From NCBI GenBank assembly GCA_902774005.1, contig CACYGK010000010.1, positions 1 to 36,745 on the forward strand: DNA of 36,745 nucleotides. The letters run 5' to 3'. The stretch comes from an uncultured Bacteroidales bacterium. Lineage in GTDB: Bacteria > Bacteroidota > Bacteroidia > Bacteroidales > Bacteroidaceae. The stretch's first letter is position 1. Every line of letters begins with the position of its first letter. Both the position numbers and the translations under genes were made by a program. Below, piece by piece: positions 29,638 through 36,745 of the stretch. The notes beneath the pieces were generated by a model. The model did not search any database. It was not told where the DNA came from and saw only the letters and a program-made list of their open reading frames with translations.

Positions 29638-32213
29638 CGAGGCTTGAACTGCTTGCACCTGCAAAAAACGCTGACATCGGAATCGAAGCCATCCGCCACG
29701 GGGCCGATGCGGTATATATTGGTGCTGAGGAGTTCGGAGCCAGAGCAGCTGCCGGCAATTCGGTAGCCGACATAGCCCGACTGGTACAATTTGCCCACAA
29801 ATACAGGGCAAAGGTCTATGTCACCGTAAATACAATAATATTCGACGACGAACGTGAGAAAGTGGAACGTCTGTGCCGCGAACTGTACGAAGCAGGTTGC
29901 GACGCACTCATAGTACAGGACCTTCGACTTCTGAGTTTCGACCTCCCCCCTATTCCACTCCATGCTTCCACCCAGATGGACAACCGTACAGCCGAAAAGG
30001 TTGCACGACTGAAAGAATTGGATTTCAACCAGGTGGTACTGGCACGTGAACTGTCAACCGACGAGATTGCAGCCATCCACCATACCGTGCCCGATGTCCG
30101 ACTGGAAGTATTCGTGCATGGAGCACTATGCGTAGGACTAAGTGGACGCTGTAACGCCAGCGAGTACCTGTTCTCACGTAGTGCCAACAGAGGCGAGTGT
30201 GCACAAGTATGCAGGATGGAGTTTGACCTCATCGACAGCGATACCGACGAACTTCTCATCGAAAAACAGCATCTTCTCTCACTCAAAGACAACTGCCAAC
30301 TTCAGAACCTGGACAAACTCATCGCATCCGGAGCCACATCATTCAAGATAGAAGGCAGACTGAAAGGAGCCGACTATGTCAAGAATGTCACCGCAGCCTA
30401 CTCTCAGGCTCTGGACCGTTTCATAGCTGAACACCCAGACGAATATTGCCGCGAATCTGAAGGCGAAGTGGAATACAGTTTCACTCCCGACATAAGAAAG
30501 AGTTTCAACCGTGGTTTTGTAGCTGATGTATCACGTCCTGATGCCAACGTACTCACCCCAAAGTCTATGGGCGAACCCATTACCGACCTCAGTACCCTAC
30601 ACAACGGCGACGGCATCTGCTACATTCAGGACGGCAGACTCAACGGAATGCAACTGGATAATGCTGCAGGCTTCCATCCCGTCAAAGGCATACAATACTA
30701 CAGAAACAAAGACGTGGAATGGGAGAAAATGCTAGCACGTCCCACAGCCGAACGACGTATCGGAGTCAACATCGATGTTTATTCCGACCACATTGAGATG
30801 AGCGACAAGGATGGTACACGGGTAAGCATAGAAATAGAAAACGAACCGGCTAAAACCCCTCAACACGAAACCATAAAAAACAACCTGAGTCGTCTGGGTG
30901 ACAGCATATACAAAGCCGAACGTATTGACCTGCACTTTGCCGACACTCTTTTCATTCCGGCAAAAGCCCTATCTTCGTACCGAAGGACACTGGTAGAGAT
31001 GATGGACAAGAAACGTGAAGCTACATATCCCAGGGAGACACGCACACACCATCCCGTTCAAGTGGAGAGGAAACGTCCATACGAAGAGACACACGACAAA
31101 TCGACCCCTCTGATGATTACAAAATACTGTCTGCGGCGTCAGTTAGGCATGTGTCTGAAAACGAAAGGAAACAGCAGACGCAACTTGGCTTTGCGTCTTG
31201 CAAACGGCAAACGTCTGCTGCTCGATTTCGACTGCAGGCAATGTACGATGAAAGTGTTGCGCAGTATGTGGCTCCTTATACCCCTGTTATTGCTGACGTT
31301 GACAGCTTGTGTGGGAGGCAGCGTGACTGAAAGTCAGCCCACAGCCGATACGATTGTAACCATAGTTGATACCACGACTACCATCGAGGCAGACAGCACA
31401 CTTCTAAGTTTGAGTCCGTGGCAGAGGGACTCACTCATCTTCCGACTCTCCCACCACTACACCATAAACTCCAATTTTGTAGTGAAAGCTGACTCCATAA
31501 TGCTGATACCAAGAGAGAGTGACGTAGGAATCGATACCTGCTATGTAAAGGAAGGTTCCCTGATAGCCGTAGCCGCCATAACCGATCGCGTGGACACAGT
31601 CTGGATAAAAGTGGCACACGACCAGAACACAATGGGCTGGATAGCTGAAAACGAGCTACTTAAGCATACTTCTCCTGATGATCCGATATCAGAGATTCTA
31701 TATGCCCTTTCAGGTTCGAGAGGAATATGGATGTCCATTCTGGCAGCCATCGGACTGGGTGCCTTCTTCATACGTCGAGGGAAAAACCGCAAACTGAAAC
31801 TGGTTCACTGGGATCAGATGCAATCGCCCTATCCCAACATGCTGTTGGCTCTCATAGCCTTGATGGCAACTGTCTATTCCTCCGTCCAGAACTTCATACC
31901 CGAATACTGGCAGGAATACTACTTCCACCCATCACTCAATCCTCTGGTGCTTCCTCCCATCATGGCAATGCTTGTCATACTCGTATGGCTAGTCATCATC
32001 ACCTTCCTCGCAGTAATCGACGAGGTGTATCACAATTTCGACATCATCGATGGAGCCACTTACATTTTCGAACTGCTTGGAGTGGGCATGATAATCTATC
32101 TGGCTGTAAGCTGGACAACACTCATCTACATAGGCTACCTGCTCCTTCCCGTTCTTATGCATTTACTACATGCCACATATACAAAACAAAAAGAGACATA
32201 TAATGAAAATTAA
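29634..32213 (+). CDS. U32-family protein fused to a lipobox/SH3-like/multi-pass membrane protein
   Basis: Residues 1 to about 538 are a long U32 protein: LELLAPAKNADIGIEAIRHG, VFVHGALCVGLSGRCNAS (His162), then SANRGECAQVCR, ATSFKIEGRLKG and a middle DUF3656-like region. It ends with KYCLRRQLGMCLKTKG and LLLDFDCRQC. Long U32 proteins such as E. coli RlhA act in RNA hydroxylation. Without a break the frame enters MKVLRSMWLLIPLLLLTLTA with Cys559, an ideal lipoprotein signal. A beta-rich SH3-like stretch follows (about 610-680: VVKADSIMLIP, VWIKVAHDQNTMGWIAENEL), then several membrane helices (about 698-713, 735-754, 769-795, 809-845). Homologues would be expected as two genes. An internal ATG at 31248 could start the second part separately. 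It overlaps metA by four bases and the M13 peptidase by 11. Confidence 0.85.
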   Translation: MTRLELLAPAKNADIGIEAIRHGADAVYIGAEEFGARAAAGNSVADIARLVQFAHKYRAKVYVTVNTIIFDDEREKVERLCRELYEAGCDALIVQDLRLLSFDLPPIPLHASTQMDNRTAEKVARLKELDFNQVVLARELSTDEIAAIHHTVPDVRLEVFVHGALCVGLSGRCNASEYLFSRSANRGECAQVCRMEFDLIDSDTDELLIEKQHLLSLKDNCQLQNLDKLIASGATSFKIEGRLKGADYVKNVTAAYSQALDRFIAEHPDEYCRESEGEVEYSFTPDIRKSFNRGFVADVSRPDANVLTPKSMGEPITDLSTLHNGDGICYIQDGRLNGMQLDNAAGFHPVKGIQYYRNKDVEWEKMLARPTAERRIGVNIDVYSDHIEMSDKDGTRVSIEIENEPAKTPQHETIKNNLSRLGDSIYKAERIDLHFADTLFIPAKALSSYRRTLVEMMDKKREATYPRETRTHHPVQVERKRPYEETHDKSTPLMITKYCLRRQLGMCLKTKGNSRRNLALRLANGKRLLLDFDCRQCTMKVLRSMWLLIPLLLLTLTACVGGSVTESQPTADTIVTIVDTTTTIEADSTLLSLSPWQRDSLIFRLSHHYTINSNFVVKADSIMLIPRESDVGIDTCYVKEGSLIAVAAITDRVDTVWIKVAHDQNTMGWIAENELLKHTSPDDPISEILYALSGSRGIWMSILAAIGLGAFFIRRGKNRKLKLVHWDQMQSPYPNMLLALIALMATVYSSVQNFIPEYWQEYYFHPSLNPLVLPPIMAMLVILVWLVIITFLAVIDEVYHNFDIIDGATYIFELLGVGMIIYLAVSWTTLIYIGYLLLPVLMHLLHATYTKQKETYNEN

Positions 32214-34227
32214 ACACATTCTACCATCACTCACTATGGCACTTTCCTTAACAGCCTCGGCACAAGGCATCGGATTCAAACTTGCCAACATGGACACGAC
32301 ACAGCAGCCGGGTACCGACTTCTACCGCTACGCTTGTGGCGGATGGATAAAGGCAAACCCGCTCAAACCCGAATATGCACGTTACGGTTCGTTCGACATC
32401 GTTGATGAAGAGAACGACCGTCGAATCCGTGAAATAATCGAAGGTTTTTCGAAACAGAAAAACGAACGCGGCACGCTGGCACAGAAAATCGGCGACCTCT
32501 ATACCCTCCGTATGGACTCCACACGTCTTAACCGCGAAGGCGTAAAACCCATTATGAAGGAGTTGAAAATGATTTCCAAAGTAAAGAACAAAGAGCAGTG
32601 GTTCCAACTCCTCAACACCTTGAACGCCTCCGGCATCAGTTTCGGCGAACTGTGGGGCTGCGGTGTGGGAGCCGACATGATGAATTCAAAGCAGAACCTA
32701 CTGCACATCACTCAGGGAGGATTCAGCATACAACGCGACTACTACGTAAAAGACGACGAAGCCAATCGTCAGATTCTCGACTATTATAAACAGCACATAG
32801 TCAACATGCTCCAGCTCGTTGGTTATAAGAAGTCCGTAGCTGAGAAAAAGATGCAGAACATCCTTGCTATCGAGACCCGTATGGCAAAGATTGCGAAAAG
32901 CAATGCCGAGCGTCGCGACCCGGCATCCAACTATCATAAGATGACCTTTACCGACTTCCTGCGCGACTACCCCGGATTCGACTGGACTACCTACCTTGCC
33001 AACCTTGGATACACCGACATCGACAGCATCGACGTGGGTCAGCCCGAATCCACAAAGGAAGCCCTCCGTGTCATAGCCGAGACCGATATAGAAGCTCTGA
33101 AAGACCTCACCGAATGGCAGGTACTCGACAGTTCGGGTAACCTCCTCGGCGACGAAGTCTATGCTGAAGTATTCGACTTCTACGGCAGGAAGATGACAGG
33201 AGCACAGGAACCCAAGCCGCGTTGGCAGCGTTCCGTATCTTCAGTCAACGGCATCCTTGGCGAAGCCGTCGGACAACTCTACGTCGAGAAATACTTCCCA
33301 GCAGCTAATAAAGAGCGCATGCTCGAAATGATACGCAACCTGCAGATAGCTCTTGGCGAACGCATCGATGCACAGGACTGGATGAGTGCGGAGACCAAAC
33401 GTGCAGCCCACGAAAAACTGGATGCCTTCACCGTCAAGGTAGGCTATCCCGACAAGTGGCGCGACTATTCAGCCCTCGACATCGACCCAGCGAAGTCGCT
33501 CTACGACAACATGAAACAGATACGCATCTGGTCGCACAACGACTACGTGAAACGCCGCTGGAAACAACCCGTCGATCCCACCGAGTGGCACATGACACCA
33601 CAAACCGTCAACGCTTACTACAACCCGACCACAAACGAAATCTGCTTCCCTGCCGGCATACTCCAGTACCCGTTCTTCGACATGCAGGCCGACGATGCCT
33701 TCAACTACGGAGCCATCGGTGTAGTCATCGGACATGAGATGTCACACGGCTTCGACGATCAGGGACGCCAGTTCGACAAAGAAGGAAACTTCCGCGACTG
33801 GTGGACACCCGAGGATGCAGCACAATATAAGGAACGTGCACAAGTCATAAAGGATTTCTTTTCAGCTATAAAGGTATTGCCCGACCTCAACGGTAACGGC
33901 GAACTCTGTTGCGGAGAAAACCTGGGCGACCACGGTGGACTGAAATTCGCATACGCAGCTCTGCAAAACGCCATGAAGAAACGTCCACTCGGAGTGAAGG
34001 AAGGTTTCACACCCGAACAACGCTTCTTCCTTGCCTATGCCGGAGTATGGGCACAGAACATCACCGAAGCCGAGATACGTCGTCGTACCACTATGGACCC
34101 ACACTCCCTGGGCGAATGGCGCGTCAACGGAGCACTCCCGCTCATCGATTCATGGTACGATGCCTTCAACATCACACCCTCCGACCCGCTCTACGTCCCA
34201 TCCGACAAGCGTGTAAAAATCTGGTAA
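32203..34227 (+). CDS. M13 (neprilysin/PepO) family zinc metallopeptidase
   Basis: This 674-residue exported endopeptidase has a signal peptide (residues 1-21, ending SLTASAQ). The N-terminal M13 domain has PGTDFYRYACGGWIKANP. The C-terminal catalytic domain has VNAYYNPTTNEICFPAGIL (substrate-binding NAYY), VVIGHEMSHGFDDQGRQFD with zinc ligands His511 and His515 and catalytic Glu512, and GENLGDHGGLKFAYAAL with the third ligand Glu572 and supporting Asp576. Location is periplasmic or surface; it cleaves oligopeptides. I start it at 32203 because the signal peptide begins there; this overlaps the upstream stop by 11 bases. Confidence 0.97.
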   Translation: MKIKHILPSLTMALSLTASAQGIGFKLANMDTTQQPGTDFYRYACGGWIKANPLKPEYARYGSFDIVDEENDRRIREIIEGFSKQKNERGTLAQKIGDLYTLRMDSTRLNREGVKPIMKELKMISKVKNKEQWFQLLNTLNASGISFGELWGCGVGADMMNSKQNLLHITQGGFSIQRDYYVKDDEANRQILDYYKQHIVNMLQLVGYKKSVAEKKMQNILAIETRMAKIAKSNAERRDPASNYHKMTFTDFLRDYPGFDWTTYLANLGYTDIDSIDVGQPESTKEALRVIAETDIEALKDLTEWQVLDSSGNLLGDEVYAEVFDFYGRKMTGAQEPKPRWQRSVSSVNGILGEAVGQLYVEKYFPAANKERMLEMIRNLQIALGERIDAQDWMSAETKRAAHEKLDAFTVKVGYPDKWRDYSALDIDPAKSLYDNMKQIRIWSHNDYVKRRWKQPVDPTEWHMTPQTVNAYYNPTTNEICFPAGILQYPFFDMQADDAFNYGAIGVVIGHEMSHGFDDQGRQFDKEGNFRDWWTPEDAAQYKERAQVIKDFFSAIKVLPDLNGNGELCCGENLGDHGGLKFAYAALQNAMKKRPLGVKEGFTPEQRFFLAYAGVWAQNITEAEIRRRTTMDPHSLGEWRVNGALPLIDSWYDAFNITPSDPLYVPSDKRVKIW

Positions 34228-34230
34228 AGT

Positions 34231-34279
34231 CCTTAACCCTTAACCTTTAACCCTTAACCTTTAACCCTTAACCCTTACC
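34231..34279. repeat. Heptamer array, 7 units (CCTTAAC / CTTTAAC, last CCTTACC)
   Basis: The units are CCTTAAC, CCTTAAC, CTTTAAC, CCTTAAC, CTTTAAC, CCTTAAC, CCTTACC. They fill the gap between the M13 peptidase stop and the rnr ATG at 34281, leaving one base. The reverse complement (GTTAAGG/GTTAAAG) fits the same GTTNARN pattern as the other arrays. All but the last unit contain TAA. Confidence 0.95.
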
Positions 34280-34280
34280 C

Positions 34281-36641
34281 ATGAAAAAAGGATTGACAAA
34301 AGCCAACATAAACAAGAAAGAACTCACCCGCCAGGTCATCGAGCTCCTCGAAGCCAATGCCGGGTTCAAGTTCTCCATGAAACGTATCTTCCAGGAACTC
34401 AAATACTCCTCCCACCCCGTGCGCATGATGTGTGTCGATGTGCTTAACAGTCTGGTAGCCGACGGCACCATCCTCGAAGACGACCACGACGACTACTACG
34501 TAGAGAAAGTGGCACACATAGCCGAAGGCACATTCTATCGCACCAGCGGAGGCAGAAACTTTGTCGATACTGACGACGGAGTAGGCATATCCGTTTATGA
34601 TGAAGACACCCTCCATGCCCTTCCGGGCGACAGAGTCAGAGTAAGCGTACTGGCAAAGCGTCGCGACAGCAACAGAATTCGCGGACAGGTCACCGAAATC
34701 CTGCAACGCTCCGAGCGCCCCTTTGTCGGCACCCTTCAGATACAGCACGAAACCGCCTTCCTCATCAATCCATCCAGCGTCCTGCCGCAGGACATACTTA
34801 TACCGCAGCGTATGCTTGGTGGCGGGGTAAACGGCGACAAAGTAGTAGTACGCATCGTGGAATGGCCTGTCACCTCACGCAATCCCATCGGCGAAGTCGT
34901 TCAGGTACTGGGAAAGGAAGGTGAGAACGAAACCGAAATGCACGCCATACTGGCAGAATTCGGACTCCCCTACTCCTATCCGAAGGAAGTGGAAGAAGCA
35001 GCCGACCTCATCGATGCAGGCATCACGAAGGCTGAGATAGCCAAGCGTGAGGACTTCCGCGACATACTGACCATGACCATCGACCCACGTGATGCCAAAG
35101 ACTTCGACGATGCGATATCTATTCGCGACGTATCTTCGAAATACAGCAACTCCGACAATTCCAAGGTTTGGGAAATCGGAGTCCACATAGCCGACGTAAG
35201 CCACTACGTAGTGAAAGACGGACTCATCGACCAGGAAGCAGAGAAACGTGCCACGAGCATCTACCTCGTCGACCGCACCATCCCTATGCTGCCTGAGCAC
35301 CTCTGCAACGGCATCTGCTCGCTGCGTCCAGGCGAAGAAAAACTTACCTTCTCCGTTATCTTCGATATGAACGACAACGCTGAAGTACTCGACAGCCGCA
35401 TCCGCCACACCGTCATCAAGAGCAGCCGTCGCTTCACCTACGAAGAGGTGCAGGCTGTACTCGAAGCCCACGGCGAAGCCACCGAATGCGAAGCCATACG
35501 CAAGGGAGAGATGAAACCCACCGAACCCGTCCTGGCTCAGGAGGTGACAGTCAACGACAAGGGGCAGTGCCTCTGCAGCGACGGCACAGTACAACCCGAT
35601 GCCGAGACCTTTGCCGACGAACTCATCACCCTCAACCGCTTTGCACGCCGACTGCGCGAACAACGGTTCAAGGAGGGAGCCATCAACTTCGATCGCGAAG
35701 AGGTACGCTTCGAGATAGACAAGGACGGCAAACCCCTCAGCGTCTATTTCAAACGCGCAAAAGATGCAAATAAACTCGTTGAGGAATTTATGCTGCTTGC
35801 CAACCGCACAGTAGCTGAGAGCATCGGAAAAGTGAAGAAAGGAGAAAAAGCCAAAGTGCTCCCCTACCGTATCCACGACCTGCCCGACCCTACCAAACTC
35901 GACAACCTCGCAGTTATGGCAAGCCGTCTCGGACACGTCCTCATCACTCAGGGCAGCAAGATTGAAGTGGCTAAGAGCCTCAACCGCCTGCTCCATGACG
36001 TCAAGGGTGAACGCTGGGAAAACCTCGTCGAGAACGTATCGCTGCGTGCCATGCAGAAAGCCCGCTACTCCACCTTCAATATCGGACACTACGGACTCGC
36101 TTTCGACTATTACACCCACTTCACCAGTCCTATCCGTCGCTACCCCGACCTCATGGTTCACCGTCTGCTCACACTCTACGAAGACAACCCCGAGAAGTCA
36201 GTCAGTCAGAAATACTATGAAGACCTCTGCACCCACAGTTCCGACATGGAACAGCTCGCAGCACAGGCAGAACGTGCCAGCATCAAATACAAGCAGGTGG
36301 AATTCATGGCAGACAAGCTTGGAGCCGAGTTCGATGCCCACATCAGCGGTGTGAGCGAATTCGGAGTATATGCCGAGATAGACGAAAACAAATGCGAAGG
36401 ACTCATCTCCGTGCGCAACCTAGGCGACGAAACCTTCGACTATGATGACAACAACTACACCCTCATCGGACGTCAGACCCACCACCGCTTCACCCTCGAC
36501 TACGAATTCGTACGCAAACTCACCGACGACAAAGAAAGCACAACCATCCGTCCTGCCTTCTACACAAACGCCCCAAGCAAGAAACCGAAAGGAAAGAAAG
36601 ACAAGAAAAGCAGTAAGAAAAAGAAGTTAAAGAGGAAGTAA
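34281..36641 (+). CDS. rnr: Ribonuclease R
   Basis: This is a processive 3'-5' exoribonuclease of the RNB family that degrades structured RNA. The 786 residues carry an N-terminal winged helix (TRQVIELLEANAGFKFSMKR), cold-shock domains (about 70-240), and the RNB catalytic centre IDPRDAKDFDDAISI with metal-binding Asp268, Asp274, Asp276 and Asp277. YSTFNIGHYGLAFDYYTHFT and SPIRRYPDLMVHRLL are classic RNase R motifs. The C-terminal S1 domain (FDAHISGVSEFGVYAEIDEN) is followed by a lysine-rich tail ending KKKKLKRK. The start is the ATG immediately after the heptamer array. A ComF-family gene begins 17 bases after the stop. Confidence 0.96.
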   Translation: MKKGLTKANINKKELTRQVIELLEANAGFKFSMKRIFQELKYSSHPVRMMCVDVLNSLVADGTILEDDHDDYYVEKVAHIAEGTFYRTSGGRNFVDTDDGVGISVYDEDTLHALPGDRVRVSVLAKRRDSNRIRGQVTEILQRSERPFVGTLQIQHETAFLINPSSVLPQDILIPQRMLGGGVNGDKVVVRIVEWPVTSRNPIGEVVQVLGKEGENETEMHAILAEFGLPYSYPKEVEEAADLIDAGITKAEIAKREDFRDILTMTIDPRDAKDFDDAISIRDVSSKYSNSDNSKVWEIGVHIADVSHYVVKDGLIDQEAEKRATSIYLVDRTIPMLPEHLCNGICSLRPGEEKLTFSVIFDMNDNAEVLDSRIRHTVIKSSRRFTYEEVQAVLEAHGEATECEAIRKGEMKPTEPVLAQEVTVNDKGQCLCSDGTVQPDAETFADELITLNRFARRLREQRFKEGAINFDREEVRFEIDKDGKPLSVYFKRAKDANKLVEEFMLLANRTVAESIGKVKKGEKAKVLPYRIHDLPDPTKLDNLAVMASRLGHVLITQGSKIEVAKSLNRLLHDVKGERWENLVENVSLRAMQKARYSTFNIGHYGLAFDYYTHFTSPIRRYPDLMVHRLLTLYEDNPEKSVSQKYYEDLCTHSSDMEQLAAQAERASIKYKQVEFMADKLGAEFDAHISGVSEFGVYAEIDENKCEGLISVRNLGDETFDYDDNNYTLIGRQTHHRFTLDYEFVRKLTDDKESTTIRPAFYTNAPSKKPKGKKDKKSSKKKKLKRK

Positions 36642-36643
36642 AA

Positions 36644-36664
36644 AATGGTCAATGGTCAATGGTC
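36644..36664. repeat. Heptamer array, 3 units (AATGGTC), containing the comF start codon
   Basis: Three identical units plus AATGTAT follow the rnr stop. Their ATGs at 36645, 36652 and 36659 fall in three different frames; only 36659 is in frame with the ComF-like sequence. The unit is shared with 3936-3949. Confidence 0.9.
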
Positions 36665-36745
36665 AATGTATTAGACTTTCTCTTCCCTCGCCATTGTGCA
36701 GTATGCGGAACAGTCCTCCATCAGAGCGAACAGCACGTCTGCATC
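36659..36745 (+). CDS. ComF family protein, N-terminal fragment (runs off the window)
   Basis: The frame from 36659 reads MVNVLDFLFPRHCAVCG and continues with TVLHQSEQHVCI to the window end. LFPRxCxxCG followed by about 12 residues and a further Cys is the zinc-binding N-terminus of ComF-type phosphoribosyltransferase-like proteins, linked to DNA uptake in competent bacteria. Only 29 residues are visible. The start codon lies inside the heptamer array, and no earlier in-frame ATG exists. It is probably co-transcribed with rnr. Confidence 0.75.
   Translation, partial: MVNVLDFLFPRHCAVCGTVLHQSEQHVCI

Noticed and set aside
34875..36161. Long open frame (428 codons) antisense to rnr
   Set aside because: It mirrors the codon bias of rnr, has low-complexity translated sequence without family motifs, and rnr has all catalytic residues.
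36660..36745. Minus-strand open frame at the right edge
   Set aside because: The plus strand here gives a clear ComF zinc-binding N-terminus, so the minus frame is a shadow.

Overview
The window looks like a chromosomal segment of a Bacteroidales bacterium, most likely Prevotellaceae. The grounds are Bacteroidota-type promoters (TAnnTTTG, twice with TTTG 19-20 bases upstream), few Shine-Dalgarno sites, an OmpH-type lipoprotein, an OMP_b-brl_3 TonB-dependent receptor, a GH97 enzyme, a secreted protein with a Por-secretion-like tail, and the Bacteroidota-style leuB plus second isopropylmalate-synthase-like gene. Genus is inference. I see no rRNA, tRNA, CRISPR or insertion sequence, and no gene-free stretch longer than 300 bases.

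Layout. 1-1209 (minus): two overlapping secreted-protein genes; the second, a Cthe_2159-type carbohydrate-binding protein, is frameshifted and runs off the left edge. 1391-7474 (plus): an ABC-F ATPase, a small membrane protein, an OmpH/Skp-like lipoprotein, alaS, a STAS protein and rfbC. 7471-14800: a surface-glycan block with a Wzx-type flippase, six known or probable glycosyltransferases and little intergenic DNA; one glycosyltransferase is on the plus strand. 14911-18288: an HU protein and a divergent TonB-dependent receptor. 18242-20027 (minus): a VanZ-like protein, rsmD and an anchored pseudopilin-like protein. 20139-24783 (plus): a RecD-like helicase, a DHH phosphoesterase and a GH97 glycosidase. 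24825-25907 (minus): aroB. 26029-36745 (plus): leuB, a leuA/cimA-like gene, metA, a U32 protein fused to a membrane protein, an M13 peptidase, rnr and the start of a ComF-family gene.

How the genes relate. rfbC and the glycosyltransferase/flippase block fit synthesis and export of a cell-surface polysaccharide. aroB, leuB, leuA/cimA-like and metA form an amino-acid biosynthesis neighbourhood. The rest is mainly translation, RNA and envelope housekeeping.

The most striking unexplained structure is a set of ten short tandem arrays with an exact 7-base period. They lie mostly in the gaps between co-directional genes and end within 0-15 bases of the next start codon. Their units vary around GTTNARN (GTTGAAA, GTTTAAA, GTTAAAG, GTTCAAT, with GGTCAAT as a variant). 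Because 7 is 1 modulo 3, each array repeats its stop or ATG triplets through all three reading frames. One array supplies the comF start codon and another encodes part of a signal peptide. Other notable points are an ABC-F protein with one intact and one apparently dead ATP site, a U32-membrane protein fusion with an internal lipobox, a perfect 11-bp dyad between divergent glycan genes, and a GC-skew change near 12-13 kb.
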